DNA of 64,000 nt from Portulaca oleracea (Eukaryota; Streptophyta; Magnoliopsida; Caryophyllales; Portulacaceae): positions 26,314,383-26,378,382 of the forward strand of contig CM055874.1 of assembly GCA_029582165.1 (NCBI GenBank), in the 5' to 3' direction. The notes below the pieces were generated by a model that had not been told where the DNA came from, made no database searches, and saw only the letters and a list, made by a program, of their open reading frames with translations. The position numbers and the translations under genes are program-made. The first letter of the stretch is position 1. Every line of letters starts with the position of its first letter. Below, one piece after another: positions 46,714 through 57,589 of the stretch.

Positions 46714-47686
46714 CTATGGTGTGTATGGGTTGTCTCCCTTGATGACCTTGATGTAGCTTAGCATTTGACGCTCATGATGGAGTTTTGAGACCCAATCTAC
46801 ATCATTCCCCCCTAGTTGAAAGGAGTTTGTCCTCAAACTAGGAAGTTCTTCTCCTTCTTGATAGTAAGGTTTGAGATCACTTACATTGAAAGTGCAACTT
46901 CCCTCATAACCTTCATCTAGTTTCAACTTATAAGCATTATCTCCGATCTTCTCAATGACTTCACAAGGACCATCACTTCTTGGTTTCAATTTCCCTTTTA
47001 TTCTATTCGGAAACCTTTCTTTGTTGAGATGTATCCATACCAAGTCTCCAGGTTTGAAAATAACTTTCTTCCTCTTTTGATTGACCTTCTCTTCAACCCT
47101 TTGGGTATACCTCATAATCTTCTCACGAACCTCCTCATGTAACTTCTTAATCTCCTCCACTCTCTTACTAGCTTCAAAACTGAATTTAGTTGATGTAGAC
47201 ATAGGAGATAAATCCTTCGGCTTGAGAGGGTTCTTACCATACACAACTTCAAATGGAGATAACTTTGTAGCTCGATTTAGACTCCGATTATAAGCAAATT
47301 CAGCATGACTTAGCAAAGTATCCCAACTTTTCTTGTCCTTGCTCACCAAAGCTCGTAATAAGGCTCCCAACGTGCGGTTGACAACTTGATTTGTCCATCC
47401 GTTTAGGGATGACATGCCGTGTTAAATTTGAGCTCTGTACCCAACTTCTTCCATAATGTAATCCAAAATGACTAAGGAATTTTGAATCTCTATCACTCAC
47501 CATAGTCTTTGGAATACCATGTAACTTCATAACTTCTTCAAAGTAGAGATTTGCAACTTTAGTAGCATCATAGGTAGAATGGCAAGGAATGAAGTGTGCC
47601 ATCTTGGAGAATCTATCAACAACAACCATAATAGAATCTTTCCCTCTTTGAGTCCTTGGTAAACCCACAACGAAGTCAAGACTCAC
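46714..47686 (-). pseudogene. integrase fragment, unit 10 (delta)
   Basis: The frames 47300-47686 and 46714-47415 are split near 47389 (TTGATTTGTCC for TTCAGTTTGTCC) and 47465. The C-terminal module and LTR-internal tail are intact. Confidence 0.82.
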
Positions 47687-48643
47687 ATCTTCCCATGGAT
47701 GTTAGGACACTCAGGCATAATGACCTAACCCTTGCGAAAACATCTTCGTGGGGCTAAAGTTTTGGCTTCTTGGACGTGGGGTTTTGGGATGGATGGGGTT
47801 GATTTTGTGGAGTTTTTGTGTTTGGGGGTTTGTAGGGAATGTGGGCGATTGTTGTGGCGTGTGCGGGAATGTAGGGTGGGATGATTCTTGTGGGGTTTGG
47901 TATTTGTTCAAGGCTTGTTTTCCCTTATTCCTCCTTTGCCTTTCAACTTTAAGGGATAAAGAACTCAACTCATCCAAGGTTTTGTATGGTTGCAACTCAA
48001 CAATGTATCTAATCCAATCATTAAGACCAAAAAGATAACGTACCAAAGTTTGTGGTTCATTCTCCTTGATATCACAACGCCAAAGAAGATGTTCAAACTC
48101 CTTTGTGTATTCCTCCACACTTTTGCTCCCTTGAACCAATCGTTGTAGCTTGTAGTAGTTATCTTGGAGATAACTTGGTGGTAGGAACTTCTCTTGGAGC
48201 TTCTTTTTCAGCTTATCCCACGTTCTAATCTTGTCCTTGCCCTTAACATGTCTCTTCTTTTGCAAATTGGCCCACCATATGGACGCGTGTTTTATGACTT
48301 AAGAGCCACATACTTTACTTTCTTCTCATCATCAACTTCTTTAAGATCAAAAATACGTTCAACAGTTTGCATCCAATCTAAGAAGTTTTCAGGATCAAGA
48401 TTACCATTAAATTCCGGAATCTCCACTTTGAATCCAAAATGTTCTTCCCTTCTTAAACGTCCACTACTTTCGAATCCTCCTCATCTTCGATTTTCTCACA
48501 AAAGAATCATCACGTATCTCTCTATGTTGAAGATGCATGTATCTCTTTAGTTGTTCGTTGAGATTGGTGATTTTTCTCTTCAAAGCTTCAACATCTTCCT
48601 GGGGTTCCATTGGTGTAGGTGTGGAAGTGCTAGAATCGTCCAT
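47683..48643 (-). pseudogene. truncated gag, unit 10, frameshifted
   Basis: The capsid-linker piece is open at 47711-48265 and the N-terminal piece at 48464-48643. The zinc knuckle has lost bases near 47713-47735, so its CCHC spacing is gone. Another break is at 48289-48297, where TTTTCGCAACTT has become TTTTATGACTT. Confidence 0.8.
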
Positions 48644-49286
48644 CTTGATCAATCTTGGTGCAAACAGATTGCAAGATTCATGGTTTAGGGGTTTTGGATG
48701 GGTAAAGGACGAGAGAGGTTTGTATTTGGGGCGGATTTGTGTTTGGGTTATGGGTTCTTTATGGAGTTTATGATTCCTTTCTTTCACCTTCAAGGATGCC
48801 ACCCTTGAATAGAAGAAGGGAATAACTTCGAAACTCCCTCAAAAGAAACGAAGACTAGCACAAAAGCTAGAGAGAAAACAACACCATGTGTTTCCTTTGT
48901 ATTTGATATATGAATGAATGAGATTACAAGAGGCCTAAGGGGGGTATTTATAGTAATCGTAGCCCTCCCTAGACGTGCACAAATCAAGAAATAGGCCCCT
49001 TGAGGCTTACATCATCTATTCTAATGATTACATCATAAAGAAAACAATGAACTAAACTAGATTTCAAATGATGATAACTTGATCTATACTTAACCAAATT
49101 TAAAGATTCTTGAACCAATAGAAAGCTCTTGGAATGTAGAACATTTCATTCTAGGACACTTTCCTTGGTAGCTTCATGGTTCTTGAGTTAGAAAGCAAAT
49201 TACTTGAGTACCCTTGTAGAATTCTTCCAAAGTAGAGATATGTAAGAGATGTGAGCTCTTCTTCCATGTAGGTGAGTATTTGGCTT

Positions 49287-50252
49287 CTATGGTGTGTATG
49301 GGTTGTCTCCCTTGATGACCTTGATGTAGCTTAGCATTTGACGCTCATGATGGAGTTTTGAGACCCAATCTACATCATTCCCCCCTAGTTGAAAGGAGTT
49401 TGTCCTCAAACTAGGAAGTTCTTCTCCTTCTTGATAGTAAGGTTTGAGATCACTTACATTGAAAGTGCAACTTCCCTCATAACCTTCATCTAGTTTCAAC
49501 TTATAAGCATTATCTTGATCTTCTCAATGACTTCACAAGGACCATCACTTCTTGGTTTCAATTTCCCTTTTATTCTATTGAAACCTTTCTTTGTTGAGAT
49601 GTATCCATACCAAGTCTCGTGTTTGAAAATAACTTTCTTCCTCTTTTGATTGACCTTCTCTTGACCCTTTGGGTATACCTCATAATCTTCTCACGAACCT
49701 CCTCATGTAACTTCTTAATCTCCTCCACTCTCTTACTAGCTTCAAAACTGAATTTAGTTGATGTAGACATAGGAGATAAATCCTTGCTTGAGAGGGTTCT
49801 TACCATACACAACTTCAAATGGAGATAACTTTGTAGCTCGATTTAGACTCCGATTATAAGCAAATTCAGCATGACTTAGCAAAGTATCCCAACTTTTCTT
49901 GTCCTTGCTCACCAAAGCTCGTAATAAGGCTCCCAACGTGCGGTTGACAACTTCGGTTGTCCATCCGTTTGGGGATGACATGCCGTGTTAAATTTGAGCT
50001 CTGTACTGACTTCTTCCATAATGTAATCCAAAAATGACTAAGGAATTTTGAATCTCTATCACTCACCATAGTCTTTGGAATACCATGTAACTTCATAACT
50101 TCTTCAAAGTAGAGATTTGCAACTTTAGTAGCATCATAGGTAGAATGGCAAGGAATGAAGTGTGCCATCTTGGAGAATCTATCAACAACAACCATAATAG
50201 AATCTTTCCCTCTTTGAGTCCTTGGTAAACCCACAACGAAGTCAAGACTCAC
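49287..50252 (-). pseudogene. integrase fragment, unit 11 (delta), heavily frameshifted
   Basis: Pieces are 49866-50252, 49754-49981, 49570-49818 and 49287-49499. Breaks at ~49514, 49578, 49618, 49662, 49786, 49952 and 50006 mostly coincide with sites hit in units 5, 8 and 13. Confidence 0.8.
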
Positions 50253-51208
50253 ATCTTCCCATGGATGTTAGGACACTCCGAGGCATAATGACCTAACCCT
50301 TGGCAACGAAAACATCTTCGTGGGGCTAAAGTTTTGGCTTCTTGGACGTGGGGTTTTGGGATGGATGGGGGTTGATTTTGTGGAGTTTTTGTGTTTGGGG
50401 GTTTTGTAGGGAATGTGGACGATTGTTGTGGCGTGTGCGGGAATGTAGGGTGGGATGATTCTTGTGGGGTTTGGTATTTGTTCAAGGCTTGTTTTCCCTT
50501 ATTCCTCCTTTGCCTTTCAACTTTAAGGGATAAAGAACTCAACTCATCCAAGGTTTTGTATGGTTGCAACTCAACAATGTATCTAATCCAATCATTAAGA
50601 CCAAAAAGATAACGTGCAAGGTTTGTGGTTCATTCTCCTTGATATCACAACGCCAAAGAAGATGTTCAAACTCCTTTGTGTATTCCTCCACACTTTTGCT
50701 CCCTTGAACCAATCGTTGTAGCTTGTAGTAGTTATCTTGGAGATAACTTGGTGGTAGGAACTTCTCTTGGAGCTTCTTTTTCAGCTTATCCCACGTTCTA
50801 ATCTTGTCCTTGCCCTTAACATGTCTCTTCTTTTGCAAATTGGCCCACCATATGGACGCGTGTTTTATGACTTAAGAGCCACATACTTTACTTTCTTCTC
50901 ATCAACTTCTTTAAGATCAAAAATCGTTCAACGGTTTGCATCCAATCTAAGAAGTTTTGGGATCAAGATTACCATTAAATTCCGAATCTCCACTTTGAAT
51001 CCAAAATGTTCTTCCCTTCTTAAACGTCCACTACTTTAATCCTCCTCATCTTCTTGATTTTCTCACAAAAGAATCATCACGTATCTCTATGTTGAAGATG
51101 CATGTATCTCTTTAGTTGTTCGTTGAGATTGGTGGTTTTTCTCTTCAAAGCTTCAACATCTTCCTGGGGTTCCATTGGTGTAGGTGTGGAAGTGCTAGAA
51201 TCGTCCAT
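50249..51208 (-). pseudogene. truncated gag, unit 11, frameshifted
   Basis: Zinc knuckle and linker are open at 50249-50569, capsid at 50539-50838 and the N-terminal piece at 51077-51208. Losses near 50615, 50868, 50900, 50925, 50955 and 51037 break the capsid. Confidence 0.8.
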
Positions 51209-51852
51209 CTTGATCAATCTTGGTGCAAAAAGATTGCAAGATTCATGGTTTAGGGGTTTTGGATGGGTAAAGGACGAGAGAGGTTTGTATTTGGGGCGGA
51301 TTTGTGTTTGGGTTATGGGTTCTTTATGGAGTTTATGATTCCTTTCTTTCACCTTCAAGGATGCCACCCTTGAATAGAAGAAGGAATAACTTCGAAACTC
51401 CCTCAAAAGAAACGAAGACTAGCACAAAAGCTAGAGAGAAAACAACACCATGTGTTTCCTTTGTATTTGATATATGAATGAATGAGATTACAAGAGGCCT
51501 AAGGGGGGTATTTATAGTAATCGTAGCCCTCCCTAGACGTGCACAAATCAAGAAATAGGCCCCTTGAGGCTTACATCATCTATTCTAATGATTACATCAT
51601 AAAGAAAACAATGAACTAAACTAGATTTCAAATGATGATAACTAGATCTATACTTAACCAAATTTAAAGATTCTTGAACCAATAGAAAGCTCTTGGAATG
51701 TAGAACATTTCATTCTAGGACACTTTCCTTGGTAGCTTCATGGTTCTTGAGTTAGAAAGCAAATTACTTGAGTACCCTTGTAGAATTCTTCCAAAGTAGA
51801 GAGATATGTAAGAGATGTGAGCTCTTCTTCCATGTAGGTGAGTATTTGGCTT

Positions 51853-52827
51853 CTATGGTGTGTATGGGTTGTCTCCCTTGATGACCTTGATGTAGCTTAG
51901 CATTTGACGCTCATGATGGAGTTTTGAGACCCAATCTACATCATTCCCCCCTAGTTGAAAGGAGTTTGTCCTCAAACTAGGAAGTTCTTCTCCTTCTTGA
52001 TAGTAAGGTTTGAGATCACTTACATTGAAAGTGCAACTTCCCTCATAACCTTCATCTAGTTTCAACTTATAAGCATTATCTCCGATCTTCTCAATGACTT
52101 CACAAGGACCATCACTTCTTGGTTTCAATTTCCCTTTTATTCTATTCGGAAACCTTTCTTTGTTGAGATGTATCCATACCAAGTCTCCAGGTTTGAAAAT
52201 AACTTTCTTCCTCTTTTGATTGACCTTCTCTTCAACCCTTTGGGTATACCTCATAATCTTCTCACGAACCTCCTCATGTAACTTCTTAATCTCCTCCACT
52301 CTCTTACTAGCTTCAAAACTGAATTTAGTTGATGTAGACATAGGAGATAAATCCTTCGGCTTGAGAGGGTTCTTACCATACACAACTTCAAATGGAGATA
52401 ACTTTGTAGCTCGATTTAGACTCCGATTATAAGCAAATTCAGCATGACTTAGCAAAGTATCCCAACTTTTCTTGTCCTTGCTCACCAAAGCTCGTAATAA
52501 GGCTCCCAACGTGCGGTTGACAACTTCAGTTTGTCCATCCGTTTGGGGATGACATGCCGTGTTAAATTTGAGCTCTGTACCCAACTTCTTCCATAATGTA
52601 ATCCAAAAATGACTAAGGAATTTTGAATCTCTATCACTCACCATAGTCTTTGGAATACCATGTAACTTCATAACTTCTTCAAAGTAGAGATTTGCAACTT
52701 TAGTAGCATCATAGGTAGAATGGCAAGGAATGAAGTGTGCCATCTTGGAGAATCTATCAACAACAACCATAATAGAATCTTTCCCTCTTTGAGTCCTTGG
52801 TAAACCCACAACGAAGTCAAGACTCAC
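51853..52827 (-). CDS. integrase core and C-terminus, unit 12, open frame (delta)
   Basis: 324 codons from GTG 52827, with three catalytic acidic residues, RIKGK and a GPC module, ending in LTR sequence. It differs from the unit 6 integrase at only a few residues. The zinc finger is absent and there is no ATG at the 5' end. Confidence 0.7.
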   Translation of the reverse strand: MSLDFVVGLPRTQRGKDSIMVVVDRFSKMAHFIPCHSTYDATKVANLYFEEVMKLHGIPKTMVSDRDSKFLSHFWITLWKKLGTELKFNTACHPQTDGQTEVVNRTLGALLRALVSKDKKSWDTLLSHAEFAYNRSLNRATKLSPFEVVYGKNPLKPKDLSPMSTSTKFSFEASKRVEEIKKLHEEVREKIMRYTQRVEEKVNQKRKKVIFKPGDLVWIHLNKERFPNRIKGKLKPRSDGPCEVIEKIGDNAYKLKLDEGYEGSCTFNVSDLKPYYQEGEELPSLRTNSFQLGGNDVDWVSKLHHERQMLSYIKVIKGDNPYTP

Positions 52828-53795
52828 ATCTTCCCATGGATGTTAGGACACTCCGAGGCATAATGACCTAACCCTTGGCAACGAAAACATCTTCGTGGGG
52901 CTAAAGTTTTGGCTTCTTGGACGTGGGGTTTTGGGATGGATGGGGGTTGATTTTGTGGAGTTTTTGTGTTTGGGGTTTTGTAGGAATGTGGACGATTGTT
53001 GTGGCGTGTGCGGGAATGTAGGGTGGGATGATTCTTGTGGGGTTTGGTATTTGTTCAAGGCTTGTTTTCCTTATTCCTCCTTTGCCTTTCAACTTTAAGG
53101 GATAAAGAACTCAACTCATCCAAGGTTTTGTATGGTTGCAACTCAACAATGTATCTAATCCAATCATTAAGACCAAAAAGATAACGTACCAAAGTTTGTG
53201 GTTCATTCTCCTTGATATCACAACGCCAAAGAAGATGTTCAAACTCCTTTGTGTATTCCTCCACACTTTTGCTCCCTTGAACCAATCGTTGTAGCTTGTA
53301 GTAGTTATCTTGGAGATAACTTGGTGGTAGGAACTTCTCTTGGAGCTTCTTTTTCAGCTTATCCCACGTTCTAATCTTGTCCTTGCCCTTAACATGTCTC
53401 TTCTTTTGCAAATTGGCCCACCATATAAACGCATGTTTTCGCAACTTAAGAGCCACATACTTTACTTTCTTCTCATCATCAACTTCTTTAAGATCAAAAA
53501 TACGTTCAACAGTTTGCATCCAATCTAAGAAGTTTTCAGGATCAAGATTACCATTAAATTCCGGAATCTCCACTTTGAATCCAAAATGTTCTTCCCTTCT
53601 TAAACGTCCACTACTTTCAGAATCCTCCTCATCTTCTTCTGATTTTCTCACAAAAGAATCATCACGTATCTCTCTATGTTGAAGATGCATGTATCTCTTT
53701 AGTTGTTCGTTGAGATTGGTGGTTTTTCTCTTCAAAGCTTCAACATCTTCCTGGGGTTCCATTGGTGTAGGTGTGGAAGTGCTAGAATCGTCCAT
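52824..53795 (-). pseudogene. truncated gag, unit 12, frameshifted in the linker
   Basis: ATG 53795 through capsid is open to 53055. Two 1-nt losses near 53069 and 52975-52984 shift the linker and then the zinc-knuckle end. The knuckle bases themselves are intact. Confidence 0.8.
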
Positions 53796-54434
53796 CTTGA
53801 TCAATCTTGGTGCAAAAAGATTGCAAGATTCATGGTTTAGGGGTTTTGGATGGGTAAAGGACGAGAGGTTTGTATTTGGGGCGGATTTGTGTTTGGGTTA
53901 TGGGTTCTTTATGGAGTTTATGATTCCTTTCTTTCACCTTCAAGGATGCCACCCTTGAATAGAAGGGAATAACTTCGAAACTCCCTCAAAAGAAACGAAG
54001 ACTAGCACAAAAGCTAGAGAGAAAACAACACCATGTGTTTCCTTTGTATTTGATATATGAATGAATGAGATTACAAGAGGCCTAAGGGGGGTATTTATAG
54101 TAATCGTAGCCCTCCCTAGACGTGCACAAATCAAGAAATAGGCCCTTGAGGCTTACATCATCTATTCTAATGATTACATCATAAAGAAAACAATGAACTA
54201 AACTAGATTTCAAATGATGATAACTTGATCTATACTTAACCAAATTTAAAGATTCTTGAACCAATAGAAAGCTCTTGGAATGTAGAACATTTCATTCTAG
54301 GACACTTTCCTTGGTAGCTTCATGGTTCTTGAGTTAGAAAGCAAATTACTTGAGTACCCTTGTAGAATTCTTCCAAAGTAGAGAGATATGTAAGAGATGT
54401 GAGCTGTTCTTCCATGTAGGTGAGTATTTGGCTT

Positions 54435-55398
54435 CTATGGTGTGTATGGGTTGTCTCCCTTGATGACCTTGATGTAGCTTAGCATTTGACGCTCATGATG
54501 GAGTTTTGAGACCCAATCTACATCATTCCCCCCTAGTTGAAAGGAGTTTGTCCTCAAACTAGGAAGTTCTTCTCCTTCTTGATAGTAAGGTTTGAGATCA
54601 CTTACATCAAAGTGCAACTTCCTCATAACCTTCATCTAGTTTCAACTTATAAGCATTATCTCCGATCTTCTCAATGACTTCACAAGGACCATCACTTCTT
54701 GGTTTCAATTTCCTTTATTCTATTCTAAACCTTTCTTTGTTGAGATGTATCCATACCAAGTCTCCAGTTTGAAAATAACTTTCTTCCTCTTTTGATTGAC
54801 CTTCTCTTCAACCCTTTGGGTATACCTCATAATCTTCTCACGAACCTCCTCATGTAACTTCTTAATCTCCTCCACTCTCTTACTAGCTTCAAAACCGAAT
54901 TTAGTTGATGTAGACATAGGAGATAAATCCTTGGCTGAGAGGGTTCTTACCATACACAACTTCAAATGGAGATAACTTTGTAGCTCGATTTAGACTCGAT
55001 TATAAGCAAATTCAGCATGACTTAGCAAAGTATCCCAACTTTTCTTGTCCTTGCTCACCAAAGCTCGTAATAAGGCTCCCAACGTGCGGTTGACAACTTG
55101 ATTTGTCCATCCGTTTGGGGATGACATGCCGTGTTAAATTTGAGCTCTGTACTAACTTCTTCCATAATGTAATCCAAAAATGACTAAGGAATTTTGAATC
55201 TCTATCACTCACCATAGTCTTTGGAATACCATGTAACTTCATAACTTCTTCAAAGTAGAGATTTGCAACTTTAGTAGCATCATAGGTAGAATGGCAAGGA
55301 ATGAAGTGTGCCATCTTGGAGAATCTATCAACAACAACCATAATAGAATCTTTCACTATTTGAGTCCTTGGTAAACCCACAACGACGTCAAGACTCAC
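54435..55398 (-). pseudogene. integrase fragment, unit 13 (delta), frameshifted
   Basis: Pieces are 55012-55398, 54720-54965 and 54435-54635. Breaks lie near 54607, 54630, 54713, 54769, 54935, 55000, 55100 and 55152, again at sites used in other units. Confidence 0.8.
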
Positions 55399-56364
55399 AT
55401 CTTCCCATGGATGTTAGGACACTCCGAGGCATAATGACCTAACCCTTGGCAACGAAAACATCTTCGTGGGGCTAAAGTTTTGGCTTCTTGGACGTGGGGT
55501 TTTGGGATGGATGGGGGTTGATTTTGTGGAGTTTTTGTGTTTGGGGGTTTTGTAGGGAATGTGGACGATTGTTGTGGCGTGTGCGGGAATGTAGGGTGGG
55601 ATGATTCTTGTGGGGTTTGGTATTTGTTCAAGGCTTGTTTTCCCTTATTCCTCCTTTGCCTTTCAACTTTAAGGGATAAAGAACTCAACTCATCCAAGGT
55701 TTTGTATGGTTGCAACTCAACAATGTATCTAATCCAATCATTAAGACCAAAAAGATAACGTACCAAAGTTTGTGGTTCATTCTCCTTGATATCACAACGC
55801 CAAAGAAGATGTTCAAACTCCTTTGTGTATTCCTCCACACTTTTGCTCCCTTGAACCAATCGTTGTAGCTTGTAGTAGTTATCTTGGAGATAACTTGGTG
55901 GTAGGAACTTCTCTTGGAGCTTCTTTTTCAGCTTATCCCACGTTCTAATCTTGTCCTTGCCCTTAACATGTCTCTTCTTTTGCAAATTGGCCCACCATAT
56001 GGGGCATGTTTTTCGCAACTTAAGAGCCACATACTTTACTTTCTTCTCATCATCAACTTCTTTAAGATCAAAAATACGTTCAACAGTTTGCATCCAATCT
56101 AAGAAGTTTTCAGGATCAAGATTACCATTAAATTCCGGAATCTCCACTTTGAATCCAAAATGTTCTTCCCTTCTTAAACGTCCACTACTTTGAATCCTCC
56201 TCATCTTCTTCCGATTTTCTCACAAAAGAATCATCACGTATCTCTATGTTGAAGATGCATGTATCTCTTTAGTTGTTCGTTGAGATTGGTGATTTTTCTC
56301 TTCAAAGCTTCAACATCTTCTGGGGTTCCATTGGTGTAGGTGTGGAAGTGCTAGAATCGTCCAT
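55395..56364 (-). pseudogene. truncated gag, unit 13, N-terminal frameshift
   Basis: A 269-codon frame (55395-56204) covers capsid, linker and CCHC knuckle. Losses near 56191, 56245 and 56319 separate it from ATG 56364. Local changes near 56001-56010 alter the HASIWW region to TCPIWW. Confidence 0.8.
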
Positions 56365-56491
56365 CTTGATCAATCTTGGTGCAAAAAGATTGCAAGATTC
56401 ATGGTTTAGGGGTTTTGGATGGGTAAAGGGCGAGAGGTTTGTATTTGGGGCGGATTTGTGTTTGGGTTATGGGTTCTTTATGGAGTTTATG

Positions 56492-56936
56492 ATTCCTTTC
56501 TTTCACCTTCAAGGATGCCACCCTTGAATAGAAGAAGGGAATAACTTCGAAACTCCCTCAAAAGAAACGAAGACTAGCACAAAAGCTAGAGAGAAAACAA
56601 CACCATGTGTTTCCTTTGTATTTGATATATGAATGAATGAGATTACAAGAGGCCTAAGGGGGGTATTTATAGTAATCCTAGCCCTCCCTAGACGTGCACA
56701 AATCAAGAAATAGGCCCCTTGAGGCTTACATCATCTATTCTAATGATTACATCATAAAGAAAACAATGAACTAAACTAGATTTCAAATGATGATAACTTG
56801 ATCTATACTTAACCAAATTTAAAGATTCTTGAACCAATAGAAAGCTCTTGGAATGTAGAACATTTCATTCTAGGACACTTTCCTTGGTAGCTTCATGGTT
56901 CTTGAGTTAGAGAGCAAATTACTTGAGTATCCTTGG
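56492..56936 (-). repeat. terminal truncated LTR of the macrosatellite
   Basis: This is the first ~445 bp of a fourteenth LTR remnant, ending near GAGTATCCTTG. It keeps GTAATCCTAG and TTAGAGAGC, the states of unit 1 and the family-B LTRs, while interior units read GTAATCGTAG and mostly TTAGAAAGC. About five filler bases separate it from the plus-strand A2 LTR. Confidence 0.85.
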
Positions 56937-56940
56937 TAAC

Positions 56941-57524
56941 TTTATGATGTCATACTTGTGTAGGATGATGTAAGCCTCAAGGGGCTTAGTTTCTTGATTG
57001 TACACGCCTAAGGGGGGCATTTGTAGTATAAATAGACCCCTTAGGGTGCTCATTTCACACATCTCATTCTATTGAATAATAAACACAAATTCTCTCTAAA
57101 GTTGTCATGCTTTAGTTTCTAGCATTTCTAGCTAGGATTCGAATTCCTTGAGGGGATTTCGATCAAATCTTCTCTTCTATTCCAAGAGGGAGCAATCTTG
57201 GATGGTGTAAAGGAGGAGTTGGATATCAAATTGATTGTGGTGCGTCTATATCAATCAAGGAGGTTTCCATTGCCAAATTCTATCTTGTTTCTTCATTTCG
57301 ACGAGTTGTTCTTCGTTGGATTGGTACGTTTTGCTTAGTCTTTGTTTCTCTTGATTGTCATTCTTGTCGTAATCCATAGAACTCTCGTCCAAGCCTTTCG
57401 TTTCATTCCTTTTTCCATTCGTTTCATTCGTTTCTTGGAGAAATCAACAAACACAAGTTCTTACTTGTGAACTATCCGTTTTCATTTCGGGTATAATGAA
57501 TTAGTTTTTATTCATTATGCATCA
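56941..57524 (+). repeat. 5' LTR of A2 (left-truncated, 584 bp)
   Basis: It corresponds to the last two thirds of the 3' LTR at 62242-63107 and ends TGCATCA, 4 nt before the primer binding site. TATAAATA is at 57027-57034 and AATAAA at 57078-57083. About 280 bp of U3 are missing. Confidence 0.9.
57027..57034 (+). promoter_or_regulatory. TATA box of A2 5' LTR
   Basis: TATAAATA lies between a conserved AAGGGGGGCATTTG block and GACCCCTTAGGG. AATAAA follows 44 nt downstream (57078-57083). This core promoter block is present in all LTR families of the window. Confidence 0.7.
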
Positions 57525-57528
57525 AAAG

Positions 57529-57540
57529 TGGTATCAGAGC
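57529..57540 (+). other. primer binding site, initiator tRNA-Met type (A2)
   Basis: TGGTATCAGAGC, 4 nt after the LTR end, complementary to the initiator tRNA-Met 3' end. Confidence 0.92.
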
Positions 57541-57589
57541 TTAGCTTGTTGATATCTCTCGTTTCTTGCATTGTTTTACACCTTGTTTT

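Larger units (their letters stand above)
46198..48772 (-). repeat. macrosatellite unit 10 (2575 bp)
   Basis: Delta integrase haplotype (RIKGK), which continues in all remaining units 11-13. It corresponds to unit 5 in the repeated block. Confidence 0.88.
48773..51337 (-). repeat. macrosatellite unit 11 (2565 bp)
   Basis: Delta haplotype with many indels in both integrase and gag. It shares the odd TTTTATGACTT variant with unit 10, so the two are probably close relatives. Confidence 0.88.
51338..53922 (-). repeat. macrosatellite unit 12 (2585 bp)
   Basis: Delta haplotype; a well-preserved unit with an open integrase. Gag carries RKTTNLN, shared with unit 11, and HAFIWW, a private change. Confidence 0.88.
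23021..56491 (-). repeat. retrotransposon-derived macrosatellite, 13 units of ~2.575 kb
   Basis: Thirteen head-to-tail units range from 2555 to 2588 bp. In transcription order each has a truncated chimeric LTR with TATA, gag leader, gag through the zinc knuckle, integrase core and GPF-type module, and polypurine tract, and then the next unit follows. Protease, RT, RNase H, integrase zinc finger, U5 and primer binding site are absent from every unit. All units share the same three junctions (leader-LTR, gag-integrase, A-B inside the LTR), so they descend from one founder. Unit starts: 23021, 25608, 28191, 30760, 33337, 35892, 38480, 41051, 43616, 46198, 48773, 51338, 53923. Confidence 0.9.
53923..56491 (-). 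repeat. macrosatellite unit 13 (2569 bp), last complete unit
   Basis: Delta haplotype with many indels in integrase and a good gag. A private change in the integrase start ([15 protein letters not shown] for [15 protein letters not shown]) lies near 55355-55385. Confidence 0.88.

Noticed and set aside
6446..56936. Treating every gag or integrase piece as a separate full retrotransposon insertion
   Set aside because: The junctions are identical from unit to unit and no target-site duplications surround individual units, so tandem amplification fits better than many independent insertions.
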